The translations under genes and the position numbers were made by a program. From an uncultured Oscillospiraceae bacterium (GTDB lineage Bacteria; Bacillota; Clostridia; Oscillospirales; Oscillospiraceae): a stretch of DNA of 59,645 nt. The notes below the pieces were generated by a model. The model was not told where the DNA came from, did no database searches, and worked only from the letters and a program-made list of their open reading frames with translations. The stretch lies in assembly GCA_934569225.1 (NCBI GenBank), contig CAKTKC010000019.1:1-59645 (forward strand), given 5' to 3'. Below, in pieces: positions 9,019-18,059 of the stretch. Numbering within the stretch: the first letter of the stretch is position 1; the number at the start of each line of letters is the position of its first letter.

Positions 9019-10146
9019 TCAGTCCTCCTTTATCCGGCGCAGCAGCGCCGCTGCGCCCTTAGTCTCACAGAGATAGCCGTATTCCTTGGAGAACAGGATG
9101 GCGCCTGCCTCCATATCGCCGCATTTATAGTGCAGCATCGCGTCGATGCGCCTGGCCAGCCGGTGCAGTACCACCTCATAAAGTCCCTGCTCCTTCAACA
9201 GCCGCAGGGCGTCGTCACAGGTGGCGCAGCAGAGCATCTCCGCCGCCGCACCGCCGTGCAGCCCCTCTGCGGCGGCACAGGCCGTCAGGATGTCCATGCG
9301 GCAGTCGCCGTAGCGGGAGTGGGTGTTCCACATACCGCCCGCCAGCTTTACCAGCTTGCCGATATGACCGATGAGCAGCGCCCCTCGGAAGCCCAGCTCC
9401 CGGCACATCTCCAGCGCGTCGCCGATGAAGTTGGAGGTCATCACCGCCGTGGCGGGGTCGATGCCCATGGCACCCTTGATATAGTCTGCGCCGTAGTTGC
9501 CGGGGGCCAGCAGTACATAATCCGCGCCGCCCTCCCGCCGCTGCCGCAGCTCTACATGGATGGTGTCCACCAGCGCCTGCTCGCTCATAGGCTCTACGAT
9601 CCCCGTGGTGCCTAAGATGGAGATGCCGCCCTCAATGCCCAGCCGGGGATTGAAGGTCTTTTTTGCCAGCGTCTCGCCGTCGGGAGCGGAGATTACCACA
9701 TACATGCCGCCGGTGTATCCGAACAGGCCGCAGACCTCCTCCACGGCCTCCCGGATCATCAGGCGGGGTACAGAATTGATGGCCGCCGCCCCCACCGGCT
9801 GGTCAAGACCCGGCTTGGTTACCCGGCCCACGCCCTGTCCGCCGTCGATGACAATGCCAACAGTCTCTGTTTTCCGCACCTCGGCATAGATCAGGGTGTC
9901 ACGGGTGATATCCGGGTCATCGCCGCTGTCCTTCCGGATGGCACAGCGCACACAGTCCGGGGACAGATAGATGTCCTCCACCGCCAATGCCAGCTCCATG
10001 CCCTTGGGTGTCAGCAGGCGGATGGACTCCTTTTTGCTGCCGCTCAGCAGCATCCATGCGGCGGCCTTGGCCGCCGCCGCGGCACAGGAGCCGGTGGTGT
10101 AGCCCAGACGGAGCTTTTTTCCGTCCCGTATGATAAATTCCTTCAT
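9019..10146 (-). CDS. cbiD: cobalt-precorrin-5B C1-methyltransferase (CbiD)
   Basis: Methylates C1 in the anaerobic pathway; structurally unrelated to the other methylases. The 375-residue protein shows the family start LRLGYTTGSCAAAAAKAAAW, then GGQGVGRVTKPGL near 100 and LGTTGIVEPMSE near 180. The family glycine-rich loop YTTGSCA is intact. Located 3 bases after cbiC. Confidence 0.96.
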   Translation of the reverse strand: MKEFIIRDGKKLRLGYTTGSCAAAAAKAAAWMLLSGSKKESIRLLTPKGMELALAVEDIYLSPDCVRCAIRKDSGDDPDITRDTLIYAEVRKTETVGIVIDGGQGVGRVTKPGLDQPVGAAAINSVPRLMIREAVEEVCGLFGYTGGMYVVISAPDGETLAKKTFNPRLGIEGGISILGTTGIVEPMSEQALVDTIHVELRQRREGGADYVLLAPGNYGADYIKGAMGIDPATAVMTSNFIGDALEMCRELGFRGALLIGHIGKLVKLAGGMWNTHSRYGDCRMDILTACAAAEGLHGGAAAEMLCCATCDDALRLLKEQGLYEVVLHRLARRIDAMLHYKCGDMEAGAILFSKEYGYLCETKGAAALLRRIKED

Positions 10147-10149
10147 AAC

Positions 10150-10776
10150 CTACCGCCTGATCTGGTAGAGCATGGCGTTGCAGATGGCCGCCGCCACGTT
10201 GCTGCCGCCCTTGCGGCCCCGGGACACGATGTAGGGCGCGGCAGCGGCCTGGATAATGCGCTCCTTGCTCTCCACCACATTCACAAAGCCCACCGGTACC
10301 CCGATGATGAGGGCGGGACGGAGCTTGTCGGCCTTCATCAGCTCCTCCAGCGAAAAAAGTGCCGTAGGGGCGTTGCCGATGGCAAAGATGCAGGGCCTGG
10401 GCAGGGCTGCCGCCCGCTCCATGGATACAAAGGCACGGGTCACACCGCGCTCCTTAGCCTCCGCCGCCACGTCCGCGTCCGACATGAAGCAGTGTACCTC
10501 TCCGCCCAGCGAGGCGAGGATCGTCTTATTGATCCCGGCTCTGGCCATTTGGGTATCGGTCACGATGTCGCAGCCCGCCCGCAGAGCGGCGATGGCCTTT
10601 TGCACCGCGTGGTCGGAAAAGACTAAGTTATCCACATAGTCAAAATCCGCCGTGGTGTGGATGACCCGTTTGATGACCAGCTCATTTTCCGGGTCAAGCC
10701 GCCGGTCTCCCAGCAGCCCTGTGATGATGGCGAAGCTGCGCTTCTCAATGTCCATAGGCTTCATTTGCTCCATCAT
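10150..10776 (-). CDS. cbiC: cobalt-precorrin-8 methylmutase (CbiC)
   Basis: Moves the C11 methyl group to C12, giving cobyrinic acid. 208 residues with the active-site His in KRVIHTTADFDY near 32, FSDHAVQKAI, VTDTQMARAGI, and the C-terminal GRKGGSNVAAAICNA. The start is the ATG overlapping the cbiA stop (ATGA) with AAAGGAGA upstream. The open frame extends 38 codons further, but that part merely reads across cbiA. Confidence 0.95.
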   Translation of the reverse strand: MMEQMKPMDIEKRSFAIITGLLGDRRLDPENELVIKRVIHTTADFDYVDNLVFSDHAVQKAIAALRAGCDIVTDTQMARAGINKTILASLGGEVHCFMSDADVAAEAKERGVTRAFVSMERAAALPRPCIFAIGNAPTALFSLEELMKADKLRPALIIGVPVGFVNVVESKERIIQAAAAPYIVSRGRKGGSNVAAAICNAMLYQIRR

Positions 10777-12119
10777 AGTGTCTCCTTTCTGCAAGCCGCC
10801 AAAAAGCGCTGTGCCATGACAGGCTTGGCGTAAAAATGGAAGTGAGGGAAACCCGCGTACAGTGTGTCCGTGGCATACGCACAGCGCCACTGCTTTCCGG
10901 AGGGCTTTTCCGCCCCAAAAGCATCGCCGGGCTGCGGGGTGTCCCAGTGGTGGAATTCATGCATCGGCACCTGCTCTCCGGCGCGGCAGAGGAGATTGTC
11001 CTCCCGGGCCGTGGCGGTGATATAGCCGAACCGGGTCAGCTTCCCCGTATCAAAGCAGTCCCCCGGCAGCGCACCCACCATGGCGCGGCCTGCGATGGCC
11101 TGCGTCAGATACATGAAGCCGCCGCACTCAGCGATACAGGGCATCCCCGTGTGGACAGCCTCTCGGATTTGCCTGCGCAGGGTGTGGTTTTCCTCCAACC
11201 GCGCCGCGTAAAGCTCCGGGTAGCCGCCGCCCAGGTACAGACCCTGCACGCCGTCGGGGAGCTTTTCGTCCGCCAGCGGGCTGAAGGGTACCAGCTCCGC
11301 CCCCAGCTGCCGCAGCAGGTCGAGGCTGTCCTCATAATAAAAGCAGAACGCCCGGTCACGGGCCACGCCGATGCGCACCGGTGCGCCTGCCTCCGGCAGC
11401 ACCGGAGGCGTAAAGTCCAGGGGCGGCGCGCTGCGGGCGATCTCCAGCAGGGCGGCGAAGTCCAGCGTTTTTTCCGCCACGGCCGCCAGCTTGCGCAGCT
11501 TCTCTTGCAGATCTGCCACCTCGTCCGCAGTAATAAGTCCCAAATGGCGGCTCTCCAACGCACACTCCGGCAGACGGGGCAGGTAGCCGCAGGCGCGGAC
11601 ACCCAGGCGGTTTTCCAGCTCCCGGGACAGCGGGCCGTAGCTCATGGCGCTGCATCCGTTCAGGATGACACCTTGGATGCCGCTATCCGGTGCGAAGTGC
11701 AAAAATCCCTCCACCGATGCCAGAACCGACAGCGCCGCGCCCCGGGCATTGACCACCAGCACCACAGGGCTGCTGGTCTCCCGCGCCGCCGCATAGGTGC
11801 TGGCTCGGGTGGAGGTAAGACCCAGACCGTCATAGTAGCCCATGACGCCCTCGATGACCGTGACATCGCAGCCCTGCGTGTTGTGCGCCAGAAGATAGCG
11901 CATGGTGTCGCGGTCAAAAAAGAAGCTGTCCAAATTGGAGCTTTTCGCGCCGATGACCCGGCTATGGAACATGGGGTCGATGTAATCCGGGCCGCATTTT
12001 GCCGCGCCTACCCGCAGACCCCGCGATATCAGCGCCTGCAAAACGGCGCAGGTGACGGTGGTCTTGCCGCAGCCGCTGTTGGTACCGGCCAGCACCAGCC
12101 GGGGCACTCGTCTCTGCAT
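10773..12119 (-). CDS. cbiA: cobyrinate a,c-diamide synthase (CbiA)
   Basis: ATP- and glutamine-dependent amidation of the a and c side chains. The 448 residues have an N-terminal P-loop-like GTNSGCGKTTVT at about 12, CGPDYIDPMFH near 42, and a C-terminal glutaminase domain with CIAECGGFMYL (nucleophile Cys near 325) and late His residues (MHEFHHWD). Named CobB in the aerobic nomenclature. Confidence 0.96.
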   Translation of the reverse strand: MQRRVPRLVLAGTNSGCGKTTVTCAVLQALISRGLRVGAAKCGPDYIDPMFHSRVIGAKSSNLDSFFFDRDTMRYLLAHNTQGCDVTVIEGVMGYYDGLGLTSTRASTYAAARETSSPVVLVVNARGAALSVLASVEGFLHFAPDSGIQGVILNGCSAMSYGPLSRELENRLGVRACGYLPRLPECALESRHLGLITADEVADLQEKLRKLAAVAEKTLDFAALLEIARSAPPLDFTPPVLPEAGAPVRIGVARDRAFCFYYEDSLDLLRQLGAELVPFSPLADEKLPDGVQGLYLGGGYPELYAARLEENHTLRRQIREAVHTGMPCIAECGGFMYLTQAIAGRAMVGALPGDCFDTGKLTRFGYITATAREDNLLCRAGEQVPMHEFHHWDTPQPGDAFGAEKPSGKQWRCAYATDTLYAGFPHFHFYAKPVMAQRFLAACRKETL

Positions 12120-12128
12120 AGTGTCCTC

Positions 12129-12818
12129 TCAATCCGCCACAATGGTGGCAAAATAGCTGATCTCCTCCGGCAGCTGCCGCAGGTCGGTGTAGACCTGCTC
12201 CGTTTCCAGTCCGCAGTCTGCCACCATCCCGGCATTTGCCAGCAGGCCGTGGTGCTTTAGCGCCTCCGCCGTCTCGTGGATGGCCTTGCCGGATTTCATC
12301 ACGACCTTTGTCCCCGGCAGCGCCAGCGCGTTGTTCAGATCCGTGCTGCCCGGCAGAATGTGGAGCGGCTCATCCATACGGGTGAGACTGCGCCCCAGCC
12401 GCGCCGCCACGGCGCAGAAGCTGGTGACACCGGGACACATCACCGTCTCAAACCCGTCATCGCGGATGCGCTCCAGAATATAGTAGGCAGTGGCGTACAC
12501 GGATACGTCGCCCAGATTGACCATGGCCACATCCCGTCCCACCGACAGCTCTGCTTTGATTGCGGCTGCCGCCGCGCGGTAGCTATCCTCGCGTACCGCC
12601 TCATTTCGCGCCATGGTAAAATCCAGCGGCAAAATGGTCTTGCCCTCCTGCATATCTACCGCGCCGGCGGCGATGTCCAGCGCAAGCATTCGCCCGGACT
12701 TCATCCGGGGCGCCGCTATAATGTCACACGCCTCCAGTACCCGGCAGGCTTGCCGGGTCAGCAGCTCCGGGTCGCCGGGACCCACGCTGACGGCGTAAAA
12801 AACACCCTGTTTTTCCAT
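12129..12818 (-). CDS. cbiL: cobalt-precorrin-2 C20-methyltransferase (CbiL)
   Basis: First methylase after cobalt insertion. 229 residues: FYAVSVGPGDPELLTRQA at the N-terminus, VAMVNLGDVSVYATAYYI near 93, CPGVTSFCAVAARLG near 122. The start is the ATG at 12818 with AAGGAG 7 bases upstream; the open frame continues about 100 codons further but only overlaps the ATPase gene in another frame. It follows the ABC importer genes by 11 bases. Confidence 0.94.
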   Translation of the reverse strand: MEKQGVFYAVSVGPGDPELLTRQACRVLEACDIIAAPRMKSGRMLALDIAAGAVDMQEGKTILPLDFTMARNEAVREDSYRAAAAAIKAELSVGRDVAMVNLGDVSVYATAYYILERIRDDGFETVMCPGVTSFCAVAARLGRSLTRMDEPLHILPGSTDLNNALALPGTKVVMKSGKAIHETAEALKHHGLLANAGMVADCGLETEQVYTDLRQLPEEISYFATIVAD

Positions 12819-12829
12819 GATGGCACTCC

Positions 12830-13597
12830 TTACGGCACGAATTCCAGACTGTCGAAGCAGGGGTCGTACTTCCCGTGCTCCATCCGGTACAGCTTTGCGA
12901 TATATGCGCGGGTGAAGATCTCCTCCGGCGGGCCGATGCGGTCGATCCTGTCGCCCGCCACGCACACCACGGTATCGGAGATGCGCTCTGCCAGCTCCAG
13001 CTCGTGGAGCGACAGCAACACCGCCAGATCGTTCTCCCGCACCATGCGCTTGAGCACTGTCAGCAGCTCCAGCTTGTAGCGGATGTCCAGAAAGCTGGTG
13101 GGCTCGTCCAGCACGATGATCTCCGGCTCCTGACACAGGGCCCGGGCCAGCAGGATCCGCTGGCGCTGCCCATCGCTGATGTTGGCAAAGGGCCGGTCGG
13201 CAAAGTCCAGCCCGCCTACCTGCGCCAAGGAGCGCTCCACAATGGCCCGGTCCTCCGATGTGAGGATTCCCAGTTTGCCTGTGTAGGGATAGCGGCCGGT
13301 ACCCACCACGTCCCGGCAGGTCATCAGCTCCGGCTCCATGCGGGCGGTCATCAAAATGGCCATGCGCCGGGCAATCTCATTGCGGCTGTGCGCCTCCATG
13401 GCCTTTCCATCCAGAAACACCGTGCCGGACACCTTGGAGAGTTGGCCGATGATGGTTTTCAATATGGTGGATTTTCCCGAGCCGTTGGGGCCTATCAGCG
13501 TGACGATCCTGCCCCGCTGCACATGGAGGGCGATGTCCTCGATCAGCGGCTTGCCGTGGTAGCCCACGGTCAGGTCTTTTGTTTCCAGATATGCCAT
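12830..13597 (-). CDS. ABC transporter ATP-binding protein, FecE/BtuD family
   Basis: 255-residue ATPase of a type II (cobalamin/siderophore/tetrapyrrole) importer. Walker A GPNGSGKST near 36, ABC signature ISDGQRQR near 140 (a variant of LSGGQ), Walker B IIVLDEPTS near 160, and the switch His in SLHELELAE. It starts 3 bases after the permease stop. Being inside a B12-riboswitch operon, it probably energises uptake of a corrinoid, a tetrapyrrole precursor or a cobalt complex. Confidence 0.92.
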   Translation of the reverse strand: MAYLETKDLTVGYHGKPLIEDIALHVQRGRIVTLIGPNGSGKSTILKTIIGQLSKVSGTVFLDGKAMEAHSRNEIARRMAILMTARMEPELMTCRDVVGTGRYPYTGKLGILTSEDRAIVERSLAQVGGLDFADRPFANISDGQRQRILLARALCQEPEIIVLDEPTSFLDIRYKLELLTVLKRMVRENDLAVLLSLHELELAERISDTVVCVAGDRIDRIGPPEEIFTRAYIAKLYRMEHGKYDPCFDSLEFVP

Positions 13598-13599
13598 AC

Positions 13600-14613
13600 T
13601 CACGCCGCCTTTCTGTGGATCATCATGTAGATCACGATGGGTGCGCCGAATACCGCCGTGACGGAGCTGATGCTCACCTCTGTGGGGGCAAAGGCGGTGC
13701 GGGCGATGAGGTCGCAGAACAGGCAGAACACGCCGCCGCCTAAAAAGCAGGCCGGGATCATACACAGCGGCTCCGCCGATTTGAACAGGGACTTCATCAG
13801 GTGCGGCACTGCGATGCCAACAAAGGAGATGGGGCCGGCAAAGGCCGTGACGCAGGCGGACAGCACACTGGACAACAGGATCAGCGCCGTCCGGAAGGCC
13901 CGCAGGGGGACGCCCATATTCTGGGCGTAGACCTCGCCCAACTGGTACGCCCGGATGGGCTTGGAAAGCAGGAAGGTCAGCAGCAGCGTGATGCCGCAGA
14001 CAACGGCCATAGTCTTTACGTTGTCCCAGCTCATGCCGGAGAAGGAGCCGAGAGACCAGTTGTGCAGATTCACGATGCTGGAATCGTCGGCAAAGGTCAC
14101 GAGAAAATCCGTGAGCGCCGAGCAGATATAGCCGATCATCACGCCGCAGACCACCAGCAGGCTCATGCGCTTGACCCGCTGGGAGATCAGCAGCACGAAG
14201 CCCATGGATACCATGGCGCCCACGAAGGCCGCCGCGATGAGAATGGCGGAGGAGGTGGTCTTGCCACGGCTCAGCAGCGCCAGCATGGCCACGCACACCG
14301 TCATCTTCGCGCCGGAGGAGATGCCCAGCACGAAGGGGCCTGCGATGGGGTTGTGGAAGAAGGTTTGCAGCAGATAGCCGGACAGGGACAGCGCCCCGCC
14401 CAGGATCAGCGCCGACAGAAGCCGGGGCAGACGGATCTTCATGATGATCTGGCTTTGGGTAAAGCCCGCGTCGCTGCCCAGCAGAATCCGCCATATCTCA
14501 GACGCGGAAAGAGAAACGCTTCCCGCGAAAATGTTCCAAATCAAAAAAACAAACAAAAGCAGGAGGAGCAGCAAAAAGCCTCCCCAGATGCGAAGTGTTC
14601 GGGTCATCTTCAT
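13600..14613 (-). CDS. ABC transporter permease, FecCD/BtuC family
   Basis: 337-residue membrane permease with a strong first helix (residues about 9-28) and about ten hydrophobic segments. Diagnostic stretches are IRLPRLLSALILGGALSLSG, NPIAGPFVLGISSGAK and PISFVGIAVPHL. The ATG at 14613 has AAGGAGG six bases upstream. Only one permease gene is present, as is normal when BtuC forms a homodimer. Confidence 0.93.
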   Translation of the reverse strand: MKMTRTLRIWGGFLLLLLLLFVFLIWNIFAGSVSLSASEIWRILLGSDAGFTQSQIIMKIRLPRLLSALILGGALSLSGYLLQTFFHNPIAGPFVLGISSGAKMTVCVAMLALLSRGKTTSSAILIAAAFVGAMVSMGFVLLISQRVKRMSLLVVCGVMIGYICSALTDFLVTFADDSSIVNLHNWSLGSFSGMSWDNVKTMAVVCGITLLLTFLLSKPIRAYQLGEVYAQNMGVPLRAFRTALILLSSVLSACVTAFAGPISFVGIAVPHLMKSLFKSAEPLCMIPACFLGGGVFCLFCDLIARTAFAPTEVSISSVTAVFGAPIVIYMMIHRKAA

Positions 14614-14642
14614 GTCGCTCCTCCTTATGATGGAAATAATGC

Positions 14643-15794
14643 TCACCGCATCCGTGTCAGAAAGTGAAACGCCGTATCCGGCGCGTCGTTCAACGCATGG
14701 TTCACGTCCAGAATGAGATCGCTCAGCTCCAGCGACTCCTGATAGAAGTTTTTGGTCAGGCACCACACATTACCGCTTTTGACGGCCTTGAAGTCGGCCA
14801 TCAGTGGATCCATTGCCACCAATTCGTCCAGCGTGTGCAGCTCGCCGTCGATGATGCTGTTGTAGATCAGCACATCGGCGTCCACTGCACCGTGGTAGAA
14901 GGATTCCATCTGAATGTTGATGGTGGACTGGGCGTTGTCCTCCGCCGATTCATCGAAGGAGACATAGTCTCCGCCTGCGATGGCAACGCACTTCGCCACA
15001 TAGTCCGTGGACTTGCGGACGTTTACGGCGCCGCTGCTGGTGATGTAGAAAAACGCCACGGTCTTGCCGGTGGGCTGCTGCTCCAGTACGTCCGCCACGC
15101 TGTCCATCTTCTCATTAAATAGCGCCTCGGCCTCGTCCTCCTTATCCAGCAGCGCTGCGTACAGCTTGATCCACTCCATCCGGCCCATGGGCAGGGTCTC
15201 ATAGCTGGAGGTCTCCACCAGCACGGGGATGCCCAGCCGCTCCAGTTGCTCCAGCACCGCCGGAGAGTGATAGATCATGGTGTTTTCCACCGCCAGATCG
15301 CAACCCTGGGACAAGATCAGCTCATAATCCGGCTCGGAGTACTTGCCGGCGTATACCAGCGCCCCGCTGTCCATGGCGTCCTTGGCGCACTGGATATACC
15401 AGTCCGACTGCTTTTTACCGCTGAGGGTGATGCAGTCGATAGCGTTCAGCTTGTCGAAGTAGTCCATGGCAGCGGCGGCTACCAGATAAATCTGGTCCAG
15501 CGGCTGCTGCAAAACGGTGACACCGGTAGGTACCCCGTCAGGCACAGCTGCACCCTCCGCCACCAGCAGGTATACCCGGTCGTTGTTGATGGTGATGCGC
15601 TTGTAGCTGTCCCCGGCGTACTCCACGGAGAACTGCTCCGCGTAGCGCAGGGGCATGGTACGGTCGAAGACCAGCTCGTCCCACGACACGGCGGCGGTTT
15701 GTTCGCCTGTTTTGCCGGGGGCGTCAGCCGCGCCGCAGGCGCAGAGGGACAAGACCATCAGCGCCGCCAGCAACCCGGCGAGAAAACGCCTCAC
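14643..15794 (-). CDS. ABC transporter substrate-binding lipoprotein, BtuF/FecB type
   Basis: 383 residues with a lipoprotein signal (MRRFLAGLLAALMVLSLCAC, lipobox LCAC), then a periplasmic-binding fold of the helical-backbone type (SYKRITINNDRVYLL near 63; QGCDLAVENTMIYHS near 175; IYNSIIDGELHTLDEL near 310). It is the receptor of the following permease and ATPase. The ligand cannot be read from sequence; cobamide, cobinamide, a porphyrinoid or a metal chelate are all possible. Confidence 0.88.
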   Translation of the reverse strand: MRRFLAGLLAALMVLSLCACGAADAPGKTGEQTAAVSWDELVFDRTMPLRYAEQFSVEYAGDSYKRITINNDRVYLLVAEGAAVPDGVPTGVTVLQQPLDQIYLVAAAAMDYFDKLNAIDCITLSGKKQSDWYIQCAKDAMDSGALVYAGKYSEPDYELILSQGCDLAVENTMIYHSPAVLEQLERLGIPVLVETSSYETLPMGRMEWIKLYAALLDKEDEAEALFNEKMDSVADVLEQQPTGKTVAFFYITSSGAVNVRKSTDYVAKCVAIAGGDYVSFDESAEDNAQSTINIQMESFYHGAVDADVLIYNSIIDGELHTLDELVAMDPLMADFKAVKSGNVWCLTKNFYQESLELSDLILDVNHALNDAPDTAFHFLTRMR

Positions 15795-16627
15795 TGGGCA
15801 GCCTCCACCGCCGTGGCGGAATTAAAGGTCAGGGTGTACTCGATCTCGTGGGGGGTGCTCATGGCGGTGGTGTCGCCGATCACCGTCAGCGGGGTATCCA
15901 GCGCCCGCACGGGGATCTCGAAGGTGGAGCCGCCCTCGGTGGTGAGGACATCATAGCGCTGGCCGTCCACCAGCATATAGTCATACTTCTCACTGCTCCA
16001 CACGATGGTGGCGGTGGCAGCGCCGTTCTCCACCTTCAGGGTGCAGGGAGTCAGCACATGGGACTTACCGGAGCCGCCCTCAAAGCCTACCTCAATGGTG
16101 TAAGTGCCGTCCGCCAATGCGATGGCGGCAGCGTCATCGCCGTCATCCTCCTTCAGAACAGGGTTGGAGACGGATACCTTGTGGTCATACCATACGCCCT
16201 TCTTGCCGATGAGGGCCACGTCGAACTCCGTGTCCAAGGCGGGCACGGGGATGTCAAAGCCGTTGACCTCCTCGGACAGACCGTCGGGATAGGTGACGGT
16301 ATCCTTGGTGGGCTGCAGCAGCACGGCACCGTCCTTCTGTGCGTCCTCCTTCAAACCGGGGAACAGATTCACGATGCTGGTGGAGGCGAGGCTGACGTGA
16401 ATGGTCATCTGCCCGTCCTTCACGGTCAGTACGCCCTTGCCGTCGCAGGTCTCGTTGGCGTGGAACATACTGCTGTCGGTGTTGAAATCCGCGGTGTACA
16501 CGCCGTCCGCCAGCGCGGGCTCGGCGGCATCGCCGCCGTTGTTGTCATCTGTTTTCTGCTGTCCGCAGCCCGCCAGCAGCGATGCCGTCATCAGCAGTGC
16601 CAGCAGACAGGAAAGAAACTTCTTCAT
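15791..16627 (-). CDS. lipoprotein with two beta-rich repeats (NEAT-like?)
   Basis: 278 residues: a lipoprotein signal ending LLAGCG, a short Asp/Gly linker, then two diverged repeats of about 110 residues (about 40-150 and 155-270). Each begins LADG(V/T)YT, contains a V(K/E)(D/N)G block, and ends with (D/E)IPV(P/R)ALDTxx. The second repeat has tyrosine-rich WSSEKYDYMLVDGQRYDV. This layout recalls NEAT haem/tetrapyrrole-binding domains but is not proof. It overlaps the binding-protein gene by 4 bases and lies in a cobalamin operon, so a surface tetrapyrrole- or metal-capture role is a reasonable inference. Confidence 0.6.
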   Translation of the reverse strand: MKKFLSCLLALLMTASLLAGCGQQKTDDNNGGDAAEPALADGVYTADFNTDSSMFHANETCDGKGVLTVKDGQMTIHVSLASTSIVNLFPGLKEDAQKDGAVLLQPTKDTVTYPDGLSEEVNGFDIPVPALDTEFDVALIGKKGVWYDHKVSVSNPVLKEDDGDDAAAIALADGTYTIEVGFEGGSGKSHVLTPCTLKVENGAATATIVWSSEKYDYMLVDGQRYDVLTTEGGSTFEIPVRALDTPLTVIGDTTAMSTPHEIEYTLTFNSATAVEAAQ

Positions 16628-16649
16628 TTTATGTGTCCTCCTTGCTCTG

Positions 16650-16687
16650 AAAAAGGCTCCGAGGCGATAGTATACCGCCCCGGAGCC
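16650..16687 (-). terminator. intra-operon terminator after the chelatase gene
   Basis: On the minus strand a GGCTCCG/CGGAGCC stem with an inner GGCG/CGCC pair is followed by TTTTT. It lies between the chelatase gene and the rest of the operon, so it should make the chelatase transcript more abundant than the downstream message, with partial read-through. Confidence 0.7.
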
Positions 16688-16700
16688 AAGTCAGTCCTTG

Positions 16701-17945
16701 TTACGCGATAGCGTCGATGGCAGCCTTGGTGTGTGCCACGTAGAGAGCCTGCACGTCCGCGATACGGCCCAGACCGGAGATCTGGCAGTTCACGGTGAAA
16801 CCGGCAGCCTCGAACATGGTCTTCCAGGAATCCTCGTCCGCACCGGCCATGTCGTTGTTGGCGTGGTCGCCCGCCACGACCATCAGGGGACGCAGCACCA
16901 CGGTGGTGTAGCCGGCTTCCTTGACAGCCGCGATCACGGCCTCGCAGGAGGTATCCTCGGGCTCGCCCTCCACGGTGCCGATGAACACGTTCTCATAGCC
17001 CAGCTTGTCCATCTGGGTGGCCATCTGGCTGTAAGTGACCTTCGCCACGTGCGCCGTACCGTGACCCATCAGCACGTAAGCCACACCGGCCTCCTTGGCG
17101 GCGGCGGTGGACTCGTAACCGCTCTCGCTCAGAGCAGCGGCGACGACGGCCTTGGCAACGGCTTCCTTGTCGGCGTTGATGATGGTGGCGTCGCTTCCCA
17201 CCTCACCCAGCATGGGCTCGGCGATCTCAACGGACTCGAACTTGTCACGAACCTTGTCGATGGCGTCGCACATCTCGTCGTACTCAGCACCGTGCATCAG
17301 ATGGGTGGGCTGCACCACCAGCTGCTTCACGCCGTTGGCGACAGCGCGCTCCAGAGCCTGCTCCATGTTGTCGATCTTCTCGCCGTCACGGGCCTGGATG
17401 TGGTTGATGATGATCTGAGCGGTGAAGGCGCGGCGCACGGACCAATCGGGGTTGGCCGCCTGCAGGGCGTCCTCAATGCTCTTGATGTCAGCTACGCGGC
17501 TGTCGTTGAAGGAGGTGCCGAAGGACACCACCAGCAGCTCCTTCTCGCCGATCTCGTCCTGGTTGCGGGGATCGTCCTTGGACGCGTCACCGGTGTCCAG
17601 ACCGAAATAGTCGGGGCTGGCTTCCTCGCCCTCCACCAGTGCCTTCTGGGCGTCGGTCAGGGCGTCCCAAGCGGCCTTGGCAGCCTCACACTGGGCGTCG
17701 GTCTCCTCGGTGCGCGCCTGCACGTAGATGGCGTCGATCAGCGCGGCGACCTCGTCGGCGGCGGCCTGATCAGCATCGGCGGTGGGCGCATCGCTGCTGT
17801 CCTTGGTGTCGGCGGTGGCCTGATTGGCCTCGGTGGTGGACACATTGTTATCCTTGGTGTCGTCGGCAACGTCCTTGTTGCCGCAGGCGGTCAGCATGCT
17901 CATCAGCATCACTGCCGCCATGAGAAATGCAAGTGCTTTCTTCAT
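16701..17945 (-). CDS. cbiK: lipoprotein sirohydrochlorin cobaltochelatase (CbiK type)
   Basis: 414 residues in three parts. Residues 1-21 are a lipoprotein signal (lipobox LTAC). Residues about 22-125 are an Asp/Ala-rich linker plus a helical LIDAI...DALTDAQKALV segment of the kind common in Gram-positive surface proteins. The rest is a CbiK chelatase domain: LLVVSFGTSFNDSR near 135, VQPTHLMHGAEYDEM near 217 and MGHGTAHVAKVTYSQM near 295, which carry the metal-handling His residues. It inserts cobalt (or another divalent metal) into a tetrapyrrole, apparently outside the membrane, like the exported CbiK of Desulfovibrio. It is the first gene behind the riboswitch. No cytoplasmic copy is in the window. 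Confidence 0.9.
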   Translation of the reverse strand: MKKALAFLMAAVMLMSMLTACGNKDVADDTKDNNVSTTEANQATADTKDSSDAPTADADQAAADEVAALIDAIYVQARTEETDAQCEAAKAAWDALTDAQKALVEGEEASPDYFGLDTGDASKDDPRNQDEIGEKELLVVSFGTSFNDSRVADIKSIEDALQAANPDWSVRRAFTAQIIINHIQARDGEKIDNMEQALERAVANGVKQLVVQPTHLMHGAEYDEMCDAIDKVRDKFESVEIAEPMLGEVGSDATIINADKEAVAKAVVAAALSESGYESTAAAKEAGVAYVLMGHGTAHVAKVTYSQMATQMDKLGYENVFIGTVEGEPEDTSCEAVIAAVKEAGYTTVVLRPLMVVAGDHANNDMAGADEDSWKTMFEAAGFTVNCQISGLGRIADVQALYVAHTKAAIDAIA

Positions 17946-17981
17946 GGGGAACTACCTCGTTTCAAAAAATGTTCTGAAAGA

Positions 17982-18012
17982 ATATAAAAGCGGCTGTGTC
18001 TCACACAGCCGC
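17982..18012 (-). terminator. expression-platform terminator of the cobalamin riboswitch
   Basis: On the minus strand a perfect 10-bp stem (GCGGCTGTGT/ACACAGCCGC, 3-nt loop) is followed by TTTTATATT, 45-60 bases before the chelatase start. It is placed to be the OFF structure that forms when the aptamer binds its corrinoid. Confidence 0.8.
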
Positions 18013-18059
18013 CCTCGGTGCTTCTTACTACATATATATCCATGCGGCTACTCCGCGTC

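Noticed and set aside
13137..14494. N-terminal extension of the ABC ATPase frame
   Set aside because: It reads through the permease gene in another frame; the true ATPase start is 13,597.
16698..17987. Plus-strand frame of 429 codons opposite the chelatase gene
   Set aside because: Low-complexity Gly/Val/His translation without motifs; a shadow of the CbiK gene.
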